A DNA stretch of 53,412 bases from Pediococcus damnosus (lineage in GTDB: Bacteria > Bacillota > Bacilli > Lactobacillales > Lactobacillaceae): the NCBI RefSeq assembly GCF_001437255.1, contig NZ_JQBD01000005.1:1-53412 (forward strand), in the 5' to 3' direction. The notes under the pieces were generated by a model that searched no databases, was not told the origin of the DNA, and was given only the letters and a program-made list of their open reading frames with translations. Within the stretch, counting starts at the first letter, position 1. Every line of letters starts with the position of its first letter. The position numbers and the translations under genes were made by a program. Below are positions 1 through 9,752 of the stretch, one piece after another.

Positions 1-43
1 AAGGCACCTAGGAAAACTTGACACATACACAGTGGTTGATGTA

Positions 44-72
44 TTGACGTAAAATTCTATGTTATGTATAAT
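44..72 (+). promoter_or_regulatory. Sigma-A promoter of rpsU
   Basis: TTGACG at 44-49 and a perfect TATAAT at 67-72 are separated by 17 bp, the ideal spacing. Transcription would start near 79, giving a leader of about 65 nt before rpsU. A second TTGACA lies at 18-23 but has no good -10 partner. Confidence 0.85.
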
Positions 73-142
73 AATAAAGAACAGTAGATTTACATTTAGT
101 AAACTTACTTGTTACTTTAGAGCTCGGAGGGAGGGATTCAAA

Positions 143-328
143 ATGGCAAAAACAGTCGTTCGTAAAAACGAGTCACTTGATGACGCTCTTCGCCGCTTTA
201 AACGTACAGTTTCTAAATCAGGTACTTTACAAGAATATCGTAAACGGGAATTCTACGAAAAGCCAAGTGTTAAAAAGAAGTTAAAATCAGAAGCTGCTAG
301 AAAACGTAAGAACAAGAAGCACTTCTAA
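143..328 (+). CDS. rpsU: 30S ribosomal protein S21
   Basis: This 61-residue, very basic protein is ribosomal protein bS21, a component of the small subunit platform that helps mRNA base-pair with the 3' end of 16S rRNA. The N-terminus [20 protein letters not shown] and the Lys/Arg-rich C-terminus (KRKNKKHF) are typical, and the length is normal for Firmicutes. The frame stays open upstream to 59, but the ATG at 143 follows a strong GGAGGGAGGG ribosome binding site (126 onward), and the upstream codons do not resemble S21. The promoter at 44-72 and the terminator at 338-366 make it a short transcription unit; yqeY follows directly. Confidence 0.97.
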   Translation: MAKTVVRKNESLDDALRRFKRTVSKSGTLQEYRKREFYEKPSVKKKLKSEAARKRKNKKHF

Positions 329-337
329 ATTTTTAGC

Positions 338-366
338 GCTCCTGAGAAAAATCAGGAGCTTTTTTT
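338..366 (+). terminator. Rho-independent terminator after rpsU
   Basis: An 8-bp stem GCTCCTGA/TCAGGAGC (338-345 and 352-359) with a 6-nt loop is followed by seven T residues. It lies between rpsU and yqeY, so yqeY expression probably depends on read-through. Confidence 0.9.
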
Positions 367-402
367 GTACAAAAAACTTCAACTTCAATAAGGAGAAAAT
401 TA

Positions 403-849
403 ATGAGTTTAGTAGACACAATTTCAGAAGACATGAAAATTGCTATGAAGGCACGTGATAAAGATACTTTGAGTGTTATTAGGATGCTTAAGGCTGCTTT
501 AATGAACGAAAAGGTTAAAGTTAATCATGAACTCAGTGATGAAGAAGCACAAGCTGTCATTACTCGTGAATACAAGCAACGAAAAGAATCTGCAGAGGAA
601 TTTGCAAAAGGCAATCGTGATGACTTAGTTAAATCAACTGAGGCTGAAATCAAGATTGTTGAAAAATATCTTCCTCAACAATTAACTAAAAATGAAATCG
701 AAAAAATTGTTGCTGATACAATTTCAGAAACTGGCGCAACAAGTGGTGCAGATTTCGGTAAAGTTATGGGTGCCGTTATGCCAAAAGTTAAAGGTAAAGC
801 TGACGGAAAATTAGTTAATCAGGCAGTTAAAAGTCAACTTAATAAGTAA
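403..849 (+). CDS. yqeY: GatB/YqeY family protein
   Basis: This 148-residue protein belongs to the YqeY family, which resembles the C-terminal tRNA-binding helical domain of the amidotransferase subunit GatB. The segment SVIRMLKAALMNEKV near residues 25-40 and the motif EKYLPQQLT near 86-94 are characteristic. Its exact role is not established; a link to tRNA or translation is inferred from the homology and from the constant position next to rpsU. AAGGAG at 390-395 sits 7 nt before the ATG. No promoter is visible in the 36 bp after the rpsU terminator, so it is probably transcribed by read-through. Confidence 0.92.
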   Translation: MSLVDTISEDMKIAMKARDKDTLSVIRMLKAALMNEKVKVNHELSDEEAQAVITREYKQRKESAEEFAKGNRDDLVKSTEAEIKIVEKYLPQQLTKNEIEKIVADTISETGATSGADFGKVMGAVMPKVKGKADGKLVNQAVKSQLNK

Positions 850-906
850 TCCGCTATAAAAATAATATTTTGCGAAAGCATGAAGTTGAGAAGGAGACTA
901 TGCGAC

Positions 907-1875
907 TTGGCTGAACAAAAAACAATTGAAAAAGAATTTCGGTTAGCTAAACAAAGTGATGAACTATCACTTTTAGGTAATCAAGATCGGTTTGTACAAA
1001 TTCTTGAAGAAGGAATGAATGTATCAATTCATCCCTTCGGTGAGAAAATTACCATCACGGGTGAACCAGATGCCGTTAATCGCACTATTAACGTTTTTAA
1101 GAGCCTTTTATCATTAGTTAAGCAAGGTATTCAGCTTAACAGTGCTGATGTGGTGAGTGCGATGAAAATGGCGGATAAAGGCACTCTAGATTATTTCCAG
1201 GATTTGTATAAAGAAACCCTGATTAAGGATAATAAGGGAAAGGCTGTTCGTGTAAAAAACTATGGGCAGCGTCAGTATGTTGAATCCGTTAAACGAAATG
1301 ACGTAACCTTTGGAATTGGGCCCGCCGGAACTGGAAAAACCTACTTGGCAGTGGTTATGGCAATTGCGTCATTAAAACGCGGTGAAGTTGATAAACTAAT
1401 CCTAACGCGCCCTGCCGTGGAAGCTGGAGAAAGTCTAGGTTTTTTGCCTGGAGATCTAAAAGAAAAAGTTGATCCGTATTTACGTCCGATTTATGATGCC
1501 TTGTATCAAATAATTGGGGCCGAACACACGACTCGGTTAATGGATCGTGGCGTTATCGAAGTTGCCCCACTAGCTTACATGCGTGGACGAACATTAGATA
1601 GTGCTTTTGTAATTTTAGATGAGGCTCAGAATACGACCAGTGCCCAAATGAAAATGTTTTTGACTCGTTTAGGTTTTGGTTCAAAAATGATTGTAAATGG
1701 CGATGCAACTCAGATTGATTTGCCGCATGGTGTACGTAGTGGGCTTGTCGAGGCACAGCGTATCTTACAAGACGTCCGTCATATTGAGTTTGTCACTTTC
1801 AGTGCTGAGGATGTAGTTCGCCATCCAGTTGTTGCAGAAATCATAAATGCCTATGAAAGGCATAAATCAAATTAA
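907..1875 (+). CDS. phoH: PhoH-like ATPase
   Basis: This is a PhoH-family P-loop ATPase of about 322 residues, with an N-terminal KH-like region and a C-terminal RecA-like ATPase domain. The Walker A motif GPAGTGKT is at residues 138-145 and the Walker B/DEAQ motif (FVILDEAQNTT) near 234-244. PhoH proteins are linked to RNA metabolism, and here the gene precedes the rRNA-maturation genes ybeY and era. Start choice: an ATG at 880 lies in frame but upstream of the AAGGAG (891-896); the TTG at 907 lies 10 nt downstream of it and begins MAEQKTIEKEF, which fits the family better. An out-of-frame ATG at 900 stops after four codons. Confidence 0.92.
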   Translation: MAEQKTIEKEFRLAKQSDELSLLGNQDRFVQILEEGMNVSIHPFGEKITITGEPDAVNRTINVFKSLLSLVKQGIQLNSADVVSAMKMADKGTLDYFQDLYKETLIKDNKGKAVRVKNYGQRQYVESVKRNDVTFGIGPAGTGKTYLAVVMAIASLKRGEVDKLILTRPAVEAGESLGFLPGDLKEKVDPYLRPIYDALYQIIGAEHTTRLMDRGVIEVAPLAYMRGRTLDSAFVILDEAQNTTSAQMKMFLTRLGFGSKMIVNGDATQIDLPHGVRSGLVEAQRILQDVRHIEFVTFSAEDVVRHPVVAEIINAYERHKSN

Positions 1876-1889
1876 GTTGGAGTAGAATT

Positions 1890-2366
1890 ATGGACATTCA
1901 GATTTATGATCATACCAATGAAGAATCAAAGGCTAATATTGAACTTGTTCAAAATGTTTTAAATTTTGCTGGTGATTACCTTAAGCTGGCAGAAAACACA
2001 GAAATGTCAGTAACTTTGATGCATAATGATGAGATTCATGGCATTAATAAAACTTATCGTAAAGTTGATCGGGCTACAGATGTTATTAGTTTTGCGATTG
2101 AGGATGATGAAGATTCAGATCCAATCATTATGGATGATGAGTTAGCAGAAGAGATTGCCCCTAATATTGGAGATTTGATGATTTCTGTTGATAAGGTAAA
2201 AGAACAGGCCGAGTATCTTGGTCATTCTTACCAAAGAGAATTAGGCTTCTTATGTGTCCATGGTTTTTTACATTTAAATGGTTACGACCATATGGAAACC
2301 AAAGATCAAGAAGTGATGTTCCCGCTTCAGAAAGAAATTCTAAACGCTTATGGCCTTAAAAGATAA
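1890..2366 (+). CDS. ybeY: Endoribonuclease YbeY (rRNA maturation factor)
   Basis: This 158-residue protein is YbeY, a zinc-dependent endoribonuclease involved in 16S rRNA 3'-end maturation and ribosome quality control. The metal-binding signature HGFLHLNGYDH places the three ligands at His124, His128 and His134 (H-x3-H-x5-H). The upstream ATDVISFAIE segment is also typical. Its 3' end overlaps dgkA by 17 nt, suggesting translational coupling. The order phoH-ybeY-dgkA-era is a common Firmicute arrangement. Confidence 0.96.
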   Translation: MDIQIYDHTNEESKANIELVQNVLNFAGDYLKLAENTEMSVTLMHNDEIHGINKTYRKVDRATDVISFAIEDDEDSDPIIMDDELAEEIAPNIGDLMISVDKVKEQAEYLGHSYQRELGFLCVHGFLHLNGYDHMETKDQEVMFPLQKEILNAYGLKR

Positions 2367-2748
2367 AAAGCAAACCGAAAAAAATCATACTTTTCTACAA
2401 TCTCTTCTGCATGCTTGGTCTGGCGTAGTTCGTATCTTTAAACAAGAAAGAAATATGCGAATTCACATTTTTTTAGCCGTTTTGGCAATCATTGTAGCTG
2501 CCGTGCTTCAAATCTCTAGGTTGGAGTGGTACTGGATTATAGCCTGTATAGGTGCCGTGCTGATTACAGAAACTTTTAATACAATTGCTGAGAATCTAGT
2601 AGATTTAATTACCGAAAAAAACTATAGTGAACTAGGGAAGCATATAAAGGACATGGCTGCCGGAGCTGTTTTAATTTGTGCTCTTTTTTCAGCGTTTATT
2701 GGCGTATGTATCTTTATGCCCAAAATTTGGAATCTCATTTTCCATTAG
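2350..2748 (+). CDS. dgkA: Diacylglycerol/undecaprenol kinase family protein
   Basis: This 132-residue integral membrane protein belongs to the DgkA family. In Gram-positive bacteria the members characterised phosphorylate undecaprenol (recycling the peptidoglycan lipid carrier) rather than mainly diacylglycerol, so undecaprenol kinase is the likelier activity. The segment ETFNTIAENLVDLI near residues 75-88 is the conserved active-site helix. Three hydrophobic stretches are visible, near 37-52, 56-72 and 100-127. The ATG lies inside the end of ybeY (17-nt overlap). An internal start is possible, since the first 20 residues are polar and poorly conserved. Confidence 0.9.
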   Translation: MALKDKKQTEKNHTFLQSLLHAWSGVVRIFKQERNMRIHIFLAVLAIIVAAVLQISRLEWYWIIACIGAVLITETFNTIAENLVDLITEKNYSELGKHIKDMAAGAVLICALFSAFIGVCIFMPKIWNLIFH

Positions 2749-2763
2749 AATAGGAGAAATAGC

Positions 2764-3672
2764 TTGGAAAATTCAAGTAACAAGTTTCGATCAGGGTTCG
2801 TAGCTATCGTTGGGCGACCTAATGTAGGAAAATCAACGTTTATGAATTATGTGATTGGACAAAAGATTGCCATCATGAGTAATGTTCCACAAACAACGAG
2901 AAACAAAATTCGTGGTATTTATACAACAGATAAGGAACAAATTATTTTTATCGATACACCAGGTATTCATAAATCACATAACAAACTTGGTGACTACATG
3001 GTTCAATCTTCTTTATCAACGCTAAACGAAGTTGACGCAATTATGTTTATGGTCGCTGCCAATGAAGAACGGGGTGCTGGTGATAACTTTATTATTGAAC
3101 ACTTAAAACAAGTTAAAAAACCGGTTTATTTGATTATTAATAAAATTGATTTGATTAATCCTAATAAGATGCTTCAGATCATGGATACTTATAAGGATGC
3201 CTTGGATTGGAAAGAAGTTGTTCCAATCTCCGCTACCCAAGGAAATAATGTTTCAGAGTTCATGGATACCTTATCAGAGCAACTTCCTGAGGGGCCTAAA
3301 TATTACCCAGATGATCAGGTAACCGATCATCCAGAACGGTTTATTGTGGCTGAACTCATTCGCGAAAAGATTTTAATGTTGACTCGGCAAGAAGTCCCTC
3401 ATTCTGTTGCTGTTGTTATTGATTCTTTAAAACGTCAGGACAAGCGTAAGATCCATATTCAGGCTACGATCATCGTTGACCGTCCCACTCAAAAGGGCAT
3501 CATCATTGGTCATGGTGGTCAAATGCTTAAAAAGATTGGGACTTTAGCAAGAGAAGATATTGAACGGTTGCTTGGTGACCAAGTTTATCTTGAACTTTGG
3601 GTAAAAGTTTCTGAAGGTTGGCGTGATAAGCAATCACTATTGCAATCTTATGGCTATCGGAAAGATAATTGA
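2764..3672 (+). CDS. era: GTPase Era
   Basis: Era is an essential GTPase that binds the 3' end of 16S rRNA and assists 30S subunit maturation. The 302-residue product has G1 GRPNVGKS at 17-24, a G3 DTPG motif ([10 protein letters not shown]), a G4 NKID motif, and a C-terminal KH domain whose GHGG loop is near 248-251. The start is TTG, 7 nt after AGGAG at 2752-2756; no in-frame ATG lies at a suitable distance. It follows dgkA by 15 bp and precedes recO by 12 bp, in one operon with ybeY, which acts on the same region of 16S rRNA. Confidence 0.97.
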   Translation: MENSSNKFRSGFVAIVGRPNVGKSTFMNYVIGQKIAIMSNVPQTTRNKIRGIYTTDKEQIIFIDTPGIHKSHNKLGDYMVQSSLSTLNEVDAIMFMVAANEERGAGDNFIIEHLKQVKKPVYLIINKIDLINPNKMLQIMDTYKDALDWKEVVPISATQGNNVSEFMDTLSEQLPEGPKYYPDDQVTDHPERFIVAELIREKILMLTRQEVPHSVAVVIDSLKRQDKRKIHIQATIIVDRPTQKGIIIGHGGQMLKKIGTLAREDIERLLGDQVYLELWVKVSEGWRDKQSLLQSYGYRKDN

Positions 3673-3684
3673 TAGGTAATTGTC

Positions 3685-4443
3685 ATGGCAACACAAACAA
3701 CTGCGCAATTTGACGGCATCATTATGTTTCGTAGGAACTATCGCGAGCGTGATCAATTAGTTAAAATCTTTACGCGCCAGTTTGGCAAAAAGATGTTTTA
3801 TATTCGGGGTGCCCGGAAACGTGGTTTTAAACTGGCCGCTGCAATTTTGCCGTTCACTAAGGGTGTATATGTTGGTTTGATCCGAGAAAAGGGACTCTGT
3901 TATTTGAATGCTGAAAAGTCTCTAACTCAATTTGACAAAATCAATGAAGATATTGGACGTAATGCTTATATTACGTATATTCTAAATTTAATTGATTCTG
4001 CCTTTGATGATGGACTAGCTATCCCGATTTGGTTTGATATGGCTTCAGCAGCTCTATCGAAAATTAATGCCGGATTTGATCCACAAATTATTGCTCACAT
4101 TTTTGAACTGCAACTACTACCAACTTTTGGGGTTCAACAAGAATGGCAGCAATGCATCGTTTGTCATCGTGATGACTTACCACTTGATTACTCGGAATCA
4201 TCAGGTGGTGTTTTGTGTCAGAACCATTGGCATCTTGATCCTAAACGATCTCATCTTGATCGGCGAACTATTTACTACCTACAACAATTGAGTTCCGTTC
4301 GTTTACAAAATGTTCAATCTATTCATGTTCATGCCGAGACCAAGGCTAAGCTAAAGGCAATCATTGATATGATTTATGAAGATGAGGTGGGCTTAAAGCT
4401 AAAAAGTAAACACTTCATTGATACCATGCCTACATGGAATTGA
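3685..4443 (+). CDS. recO: DNA repair protein RecO
   Basis: This 252-residue protein is RecO, which with RecR loads RecA onto SSB-coated single-stranded DNA in the RecFOR pathway. The N-terminal OB-fold half contains FDGIIMFRRNYRERDQLVKI, typical of the family, and the C-terminal half has the zinc-finger cysteines Cys157, Cys160 and Cys178. A fourth ligand is not obvious; the His residues following Cys178 could serve. It is the last gene of the phoH-ybeY-dgkA-era-recO run; no clear hairpin terminator follows before the glyQ leader promoter. Confidence 0.95.
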   Translation: MATQTTAQFDGIIMFRRNYRERDQLVKIFTRQFGKKMFYIRGARKRGFKLAAAILPFTKGVYVGLIREKGLCYLNAEKSLTQFDKINEDIGRNAYITYILNLIDSAFDDGLAIPIWFDMASAALSKINAGFDPQIIAHIFELQLLPTFGVQQEWQQCIVCHRDDLPLDYSESSGGVLCQNHWHLDPKRSHLDRRTIYYLQQLSSVRLQNVQSIHVHAETKAKLKAIIDMIYEDEVGLKLKSKHFIDTMPTWN

Positions 4444-4457
4444 GTAGCATTTGAATA

Positions 4458-4486
4458 TTGACTTTAATGATTATTTAAATTACGAT
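4458..4486 (+). promoter_or_regulatory. Promoter of the glyQS leader
   Basis: TTGACT (4458-4463) and TACGAT (4481-4486) are separated by 17 bp. They lie about 40 bp upstream of the first stem of the T-box leader, the expected position. Confidence 0.7.
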
Positions 4487-4494
4487 AAAAGAGA

Positions 4495-4690
4495 ATTTAA
4501 TACTGAACTGTGATGAAAAGAATTTTTGAATGGACTTATAGAAAGCTTGGGGTTGATGAAACTAAGTAATCTGTTTAAAAATTGGCGTTTCGGAGTTTGC
4601 AAATTGAGCTGCTGGCTTTTAGCCAGAAGTAGGGTGGAACCGCGAGTAATTCGTCCCTACGTAGATATTTGTCTGCGTAGGTTTTTTTTG
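4495..4690 (+). promoter_or_regulatory. Glycyl T-box riboswitch leader of glyQS
   Basis: The conserved T-box core AGGGTGGAACCGCG is at 4631-4644. It is followed by a 10-bp terminator stem (4656-4665 with 4672-4681, loop TATTTG) and eight T residues. Uncharged tRNA(Gly) would pair with the T-box sequence and favour the antiterminator, allowing transcription of glyQ. A GGC triplet at 4584-4586 directly follows AAAAATT (3' side), which can pair with AATTTTT on the 5' side of stem I; it is the probable glycine specifier, an inference from position. The start boundary is approximate. Confidence 0.93.
4656..4689 (+). terminator. Regulated terminator of the glyQS T-box
   Basis: CCTACGTAGA pairs with TCTGCGTAGG (one G-T pair) around a 6-nt loop and is followed by a T8 run. 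The 5' arm begins just after the T-box sequence, so antiterminator and terminator can compete. Confidence 0.92.
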
Positions 4691-4722
4691 TGTTCAGAAT
4701 ATAATATACAAGGAGACACATA

Positions 4723-5631
4723 ATGGTAAAGAAATTGGCTGTACAAGACATCATTCTAACGTTACAGCATTACTGGTCTGAACAAGGCTGTATGTTAATG
4801 GAAGCATATGATACTGAAAAAGGTGCTGGGACAATGAGTCCATACACATTCTTAAGAGCAATTGGACCTGAACCGTGGAACGCGGCTTATGTAGAGCCTT
4901 CCCGTCGACCAGCTGACGGTCGTTATGGGAAAAATCCTAATCGACTTTATCAACATCACCAGTTTCAGGTTGTCATGAAACCATCTCCAGAAAATATTCA
5001 AGAACTCTATTTGGGAAGTTTAAAAGCTTTAGGAATTGAGCCATTAGAACATGATATCCGTTTTGTGGAAGATAACTGGGAAAACCCATCAATGGGCTGT
5101 GCCGGTGTTGGTTGGGAAGTATGGCTTGATGGTATGGAAATTACACAGTTTACTTACTTCCAACAGGTTGGTGGTTTGGAAGTTTCTCCAGTTACCAGTG
5201 AAGTTACATATGGACTAGAACGATTGGCGTCATATATTCAAAATGTGGATTCAGTGTTTGATTTGGAATGGGGTCACGGAGTTAAATACGGTGAAATCTT
5301 CAAAGAGCCGGAATATGAAAATTCTAAGTATTCTTTTGAAGAAAGCAATCAACAGATGCTATTAGAACTTTTTGATGATTATGAAAAAGAAGCTAAAGCC
5401 CAAATCAAAAATGGTTTGGTTCATCCAGCTTACGATTATATTTTAAAATGCAGCCATACATTTAATTTATTAGATGCTCGAGGTGCAGTTTCAGTAACTG
5501 AACGAGCAGGTTATTTGGCGCGGATTCGAAATATGGCGAAAGACGTGGCAAAAGCCTTTGTTGAGGAACGTAAAGAGCTTGGTTTCCCACTTTTAAAAGA
5601 TAAAAATCGTAAAAAGGAGGTTACAAAATAA
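4723..5631 (+). CDS. glyQ: Glycine--tRNA ligase alpha subunit
   Basis: This is the catalytic alpha subunit of the bacterial (alpha2beta2) glycyl-tRNA synthetase, a class II enzyme that activates glycine with ATP. The 302-residue length is normal. Family segments include [27 protein letters not shown] near the N-terminus, and motif-like blocks around [16 protein letters not shown] and [14 protein letters not shown]. Expression is set by the T-box leader directly upstream. The stop codon overlaps the glyS start by one base (TAATG), and the glyS ribosome binding site (AAGGAGG) lies inside the glyQ end, so the subunits are translationally coupled. Confidence 0.98.
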   Translation: MVKKLAVQDIILTLQHYWSEQGCMLMEAYDTEKGAGTMSPYTFLRAIGPEPWNAAYVEPSRRPADGRYGKNPNRLYQHHQFQVVMKPSPENIQELYLGSLKALGIEPLEHDIRFVEDNWENPSMGCAGVGWEVWLDGMEITQFTYFQQVGGLEVSPVTSEVTYGLERLASYIQNVDSVFDLEWGHGVKYGEIFKEPEYENSKYSFEESNQQMLLELFDDYEKEAKAQIKNGLVHPAYDYILKCSHTFNLLDARGAVSVTERAGYLARIRNMAKDVAKAFVEERKELGFPLLKDKNRKKEVTK

Positions 5632-7709
5632 TGACACATTCTTATTTATTAGAAATTGGTTTGGAAGAAATCCCAGCTCATGTCGTTACACCAAGTATTG
5701 ATCAACTCCAAAAACGTGTTAATGATTTTTTGACTGACAATCGGATATCTTTTGAAAAAATCACAAAATTCTCTACACCGCGTCGCTTGGCGATTCTTGT
5801 TGAAGGATTAGCAGATCGTCAAGAAGATGTCGAAAAAGAAGTTAAGGGTCCTGCTAAAAAAATTGCCTTAGATAAAGATGGTAATTGGACCAAGGCGGCC
5901 ATTGGCTTTTCCCGTGGTCAAGGAGTCACTCCAGGTGACATTACTTTTAAAGAGTTAAAGGGAACTGAGTACGTTTATGTGACTAAAAAGACAACTGGTC
6001 AAGCAATTGCAGATGTACTCCCTGATATGAAAAACGTTATTGAAAAGATGACTTTTCCAACAATGATGAAGTGGGCGGATTATAGTTTCAAATACATTCG
6101 TCCTATTCGTTGGATTGTCTCTGTATTAGATGATCAGGTAATTCCTTTTAGTATTTTGGATGTTCAGGCAGGAAATGTTTCCCAGGGCCATCGCGCTTTG
6201 GGAAAGCTGGTTACAATTGCAAATGCAACGGACTATGAAAAACAATTAAATACAGTTTTTGTTGTTGTTGATGCAAAAAAACGTAAACACCGCATTACCG
6301 ATCAAATTAAGAAGATTGCAACAGATCAAAATTGGAAGATTCAATTAGACCAAACTTTATTAGAAGAAGTTAATAATTTAGTTGAATATCCAACTGCATT
6401 TGCGGGCCATTTCGATAAAAAGTATCTGGAAATTCCAGAAGAAGTTTTGATTACTTCAATGCGTGATCATCAACGATTTTTCTATGTTCGTGATCAAGCA
6501 GGCAAATTATTGCCAAACTTCATTTCAGTTCGTAACGGGAATCGTGAGCATTTAGATAATGTTGTAAAGGGTAACGAAAAAGTTTTGACTGCCCGTTTAG
6601 AAGATGCCGCCTTTTTCTACCACGAAGATCAAAAGCATAGTATTGATTACTATGTCGAGAAACTTAAGGATGTTAGTTTCCATGACAAGATTGGTTCAAT
6701 GTATGAAAAAATGGAACGTGTTCAAGTCATTTCTCAAGAACTGGGCAAATTTATTGGTTTAAACTCATCGGAATTAGCAGATTTAAACCGAGCTAGCCAA
6801 ATTTATAAGTTTGACCTTGTAACAGGGATGGTTGGAGAATTTCCTGAATTGCAAGGGGTTATGGGCGAAAAATATGCTTTGTTAGCTAATGAAAATCCTG
6901 CTGTTGCAACTGCAATTCGTGAGCATTATATGCCAACCAGCGCAGACGGTGATCTTCCCAAAACGAGAGTAGGGGCCGTTTTGGCATTGGCAGATAAATT
7001 TGATGACATTGGTAGCTTCTTTGCCGTAGATCTTATTCCAACTGGTTCAAACGATCCTTATGCATTAAGAAGACAGGCACTTGGGATAGTTAGAATTACA
7101 CGTGATCAAAAATGGCATTTTCCAATTCAAGAGTTACAAGATAAGTTCTTGAAGGATCTCCATGATCATCAGGCAACCTTCAACTTAGATTTCAAACAAA
7201 ATGAAAACGCCGTGCTTGAATTTATAAAGGACCGTGTTCGTCAGTGGTTTAGCCAAAACAACGCCCGTTATGATATTGTTGAAGCCGTTACTAAAGGAAC
7301 AGATTCAGATATTTTAGATATGTTGGATGCAGCTAAAGTTTTGGAGTCTCACAAAGACGATAAAAACTTCAAGGAAAACATTGAGGCTTTAACCCGGGTT
7401 CTCCGAATCGCTGAGAAAACAGACCTGGAAGCTGACGATTCACTTATAGATCCTAAGCTATTTGAAAATGACTCCGAACAAAATCTTTACGATGCAGTGG
7501 AAACAATTCGTAAGTCGGCCGCAAATCACACGATTAATGAAAATTTTCAGGCATTACAATCGCTTCGACCACTGATTGATAATTATTTTGATCAAACCAT
7601 GATTATGGTTGACGATAAAAAAGTACGTGACAATCGTTTGATTCAATTATCTGTACTAGCAAAAATGATTTTCTCAATTGGAAATCTGAAAGAGTTGATC
7701 GTAAAATAA
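5631..7709 (+). CDS. glyS: Glycine--tRNA ligase beta subunit
   Basis: This 692-residue protein is the beta subunit of tetrameric glycyl-tRNA synthetase and carries tRNA recognition. The N-terminus [16 protein letters not shown] is diagnostic, the HD-like core follows in the middle (for example [13 protein letters not shown] and [12 protein letters not shown]), and the C-terminal part matches the anticodon-binding DALR-type region. The length agrees with the family (about 690 residues). It is co-transcribed with glyQ and followed by a strong terminator at 7741-7792. Confidence 0.98.
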   Translation: MTHSYLLEIGLEEIPAHVVTPSIDQLQKRVNDFLTDNRISFEKITKFSTPRRLAILVEGLADRQEDVEKEVKGPAKKIALDKDGNWTKAAIGFSRGQGVTPGDITFKELKGTEYVYVTKKTTGQAIADVLPDMKNVIEKMTFPTMMKWADYSFKYIRPIRWIVSVLDDQVIPFSILDVQAGNVSQGHRALGKLVTIANATDYEKQLNTVFVVVDAKKRKHRITDQIKKIATDQNWKIQLDQTLLEEVNNLVEYPTAFAGHFDKKYLEIPEEVLITSMRDHQRFFYVRDQAGKLLPNFISVRNGNREHLDNVVKGNEKVLTARLEDAAFFYHEDQKHSIDYYVEKLKDVSFHDKIGSMYEKMERVQVISQELGKFIGLNSSELADLNRASQIYKFDLVTGMVGEFPELQGVMGEKYALLANENPAVATAIREHYMPTSADGDLPKTRVGAVLALADKFDDIGSFFAVDLIPTGSNDPYALRRQALGIVRITRDQKWHFPIQELQDKFLKDLHDHQATFNLDFKQNENAVLEFIKDRVRQWFSQNNARYDIVEAVTKGTDSDILDMLDAAKVLESHKDDKNFKENIEALTRVLRIAEKTDLEADDSLIDPKLFENDSEQNLYDAVETIRKSAANHTINENFQALQSLRPLIDNYFDQTMIMVDDKKVRDNRLIQLSVLAKMIFSIGNLKELIVK

Positions 7710-7740
7710 TAAACTAGCCAAATATTGGCTCAGCGGTTTA

Positions 7741-7792
7741 AATAATCTTCATTGTCGATTGCAATAAAGCATTCGAATGAAGGTTATTTTTT
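7741..7792 (+). terminator. Rho-independent terminator after glyS
   Basis: A 13-bp stem AATAATCTTCATT/AATGAAGGTTATT (7741-7753 and 7776-7788, one G-T pair) closes a 22-nt loop and runs into a T tract. It separates glyQS from the dnaG-rpoD unit. Confidence 0.85.
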
Positions 7793-7819
7793 AATTGTCT
7801 GTTGAGGTAAGCATTTTAA

Positions 7820-7848
7820 TTGCTTTTTGTAGAACAGGGCGTTATTAT
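7820..7848 (+). promoter_or_regulatory. Promoter of dnaG-rpoD
   Basis: TTGCTT (7820-7825) and TATTAT (7843-7848) are spaced by 17 bp, about 50 bp upstream of dnaG and after the glyS terminator. Confidence 0.6.
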
Positions 7849-7896
7849 TTAATGTGTATCGATATCGTGGGTTAGTGTGCACTTAATAGGAGGCAA

Positions 7897-9729
7897 ATGA
7901 ATTTGGCAAAAACGATTCCAGAAGATCTAATTGATCAAATTCGTACCTCAGTGAACATTGTTGACGTGGTCGGACAATATGTGCAATTAAAAAAACAAGG
8001 AAAGAATTTTTTTGGACTGTGTCCTTTCCATGAAGAAAAAACGGCCTCATTTTCAGTTTCAGAATCAAAGCAGATTTTTCACTGTTTTAGTTGTGGACGT
8101 GGTGGGAACGTTTTTAAATTTTTGATGGAGATTAACAATATTGAGTTTCCGGCCGCTATCCATCAAGTCGCGGATTTAGCAAATATTGAGATTCCAGCTG
8201 AATTCTCTGAAACAAAACAAGGAACTAGTGAAAATAGTGAACAAAGCCAGTTGATCAAATTGTACGATCAAGCTGCAGCGCTATATACGCACGTCTTGTT
8301 AAATACTGAAATGGGACAAAGGGCTCTCACATATCTTCATAATCGAGGGCTAACAGATGATATTATCACAAAATTTCAATTAGGATTTGCTCCTGGAGAG
8401 CAGCTTCTAAAAGAATTTTTTGAGGAAAAAAAGATAGATTATCAACGTTTACGCCAGTCAGGCCTTTTTATAGAAGATCAGGAAGGTAAATTACGGGATC
8501 GTTTTCGTGGTCGGGTTATGTATGCCATCAAAAATCCACAAGGACATGTCATTGCTTTCTCAGGAAGAATTCTAAATAAGGAAGATTCTCAGGCTAAATA
8601 TATTAATAGTCCCGAGACTAAAATTTTTAGCAAAAGCAATGTCCTCTATAATTTTGATGTTGCAAGATCAGCAATTCGACACGAAAAACGGGCAATTTTA
8701 TTTGAAGGATTTATGGATGTTATTGCAGCTTATCAATCCGGAGTGACTAATGGCATTGCATCTATGGGAACGAGTTTTACAAATGAACAAATTTATTTGT
8801 TACAGCGGACAACCTCCCAATTAGATATTTGTTATGATGGTGATGATCCCGGACAAGCAGCAATTAGTCGTGCCCTAGATGCTTTTGGAGCAAACAGCCA
8901 ATTAAAATTAAGTGTTATTGAAATTCCGGACAAATTAGATCCTGATGAGTATGTTCGTCAACATGGAACAAAACAATTTAATGAAATCGTTCATTCTGCT
9001 CGATTAACACCTACTGCATTTAAACTAGACTATTTAAAACGTAATTACAATTTGAATAATGAGGCAGATCAATTAGCTTATATTGAACAGGCCTTAAAGG
9101 AAATTGCCAAGCTAAATTCGAGTGTAGAACAAGATTTATACCTTAATCAATTGGCCAAAGAATTTGGTGTGCAAGCACAGGATTTAAATCAACAATTGCG
9201 ACAGGTACGTTCCCAGCAAAGCGTTGTTAATCATCATCAACAACCAGTAAAAACTGTTTCGACAGTTAAGCACGAATATCATCGACAACAAGTAAAATTA
9301 GATAAAGTAGAAACTGCAGAAGCTCGTTTACTAAATTACTTGCTTTATGATCACAATGTTTGGCTCAAAATTGCTGGTTTACCAGATTTCCATTTTGTTC
9401 ATGAAAAATATCAAACAATTTATATGTTGGCAGCGGGATTTTTTGAGAACCATAATAGTTATGATTCGGCTGCATTCATGGATTTTGTTCATGATAGTGA
9501 ACTACAGGATGTCATTGCAGAACTAGATCTTCAAGACCTAGATGAAGAGAATGTTGATCAAGCTGTTGACGACTATATAAAAGTTATTATGGCCGAAGCA
9601 CCTCTTAGTCAACAAATCAAAACGAAAACAAAATCGTTAAATGAAGCTAAAAGAATGGGAAATACTGAATTACAGCAAAAATTGGCCATCGAATTAATTG
9701 ATTTATATCGACAGCGTCAAGACGCATAA
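7897..9729 (+). CDS. dnaG: DNA primase DnaG
   Basis: DnaG synthesises the RNA primers for DNA replication. The 610-residue product has the CHC2 zinc finger at the N-terminus (Cys42, His45, Cys63, Cys66), then the RNA polymerase/Toprim domain with EGFMD (Glu270 onward) and [10 protein letters not shown] near 313-321. A C-terminal helical domain that would bind DnaB helicase follows (about 460-610). Start: the ATG at 7897 is only 3 nt after AGGAGG (7888-7893); the TTG at 7903, which gives [14 protein letters not shown], lies 9 nt away and may be the true start. rpoD follows after 23 bp, the classical macromolecular synthesis arrangement without rpsU. Confidence 0.97.
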   Translation: MNLAKTIPEDLIDQIRTSVNIVDVVGQYVQLKKQGKNFFGLCPFHEEKTASFSVSESKQIFHCFSCGRGGNVFKFLMEINNIEFPAAIHQVADLANIEIPAEFSETKQGTSENSEQSQLIKLYDQAAALYTHVLLNTEMGQRALTYLHNRGLTDDIITKFQLGFAPGEQLLKEFFEEKKIDYQRLRQSGLFIEDQEGKLRDRFRGRVMYAIKNPQGHVIAFSGRILNKEDSQAKYINSPETKIFSKSNVLYNFDVARSAIRHEKRAILFEGFMDVIAAYQSGVTNGIASMGTSFTNEQIYLLQRTTSQLDICYDGDDPGQAAISRALDAFGANSQLKLSVIEIPDKLDPDEYVRQHGTKQFNEIVHSARLTPTAFKLDYLKRNYNLNNEADQLAYIEQALKEIAKLNSSVEQDLYLNQLAKEFGVQAQDLNQQLRQVRSQQSVVNHHQQPVKTVSTVKHEYHRQQVKLDKVETAEARLLNYLLYDHNVWLKIAGLPDFHFVHEKYQTIYMLAAGFFENHNSYDSAAFMDFVHDSELQDVIAELDLQDLDEENVDQAVDDYIKVIMAEAPLSQQIKTKTKSLNEAKRMGNTELQQKLAIELIDLYRQRQDA

Positions 9730-9752
9730 CGCGTTTATGGAGGGGCTTAACT

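Noticed and set aside
59-142. N-terminal extension of rpsU
   Set aside because: The extra codons cover the promoter -10 and the ribosome binding site; S21 proteins start with MAKT at the ATG at 143.
4526-4723. 65-codon open frame before glyQ, possible leader peptide
   Set aside because: It runs through the T-box and terminator stems; RNA structure explains the sequence, and no ribosome binding site precedes it.
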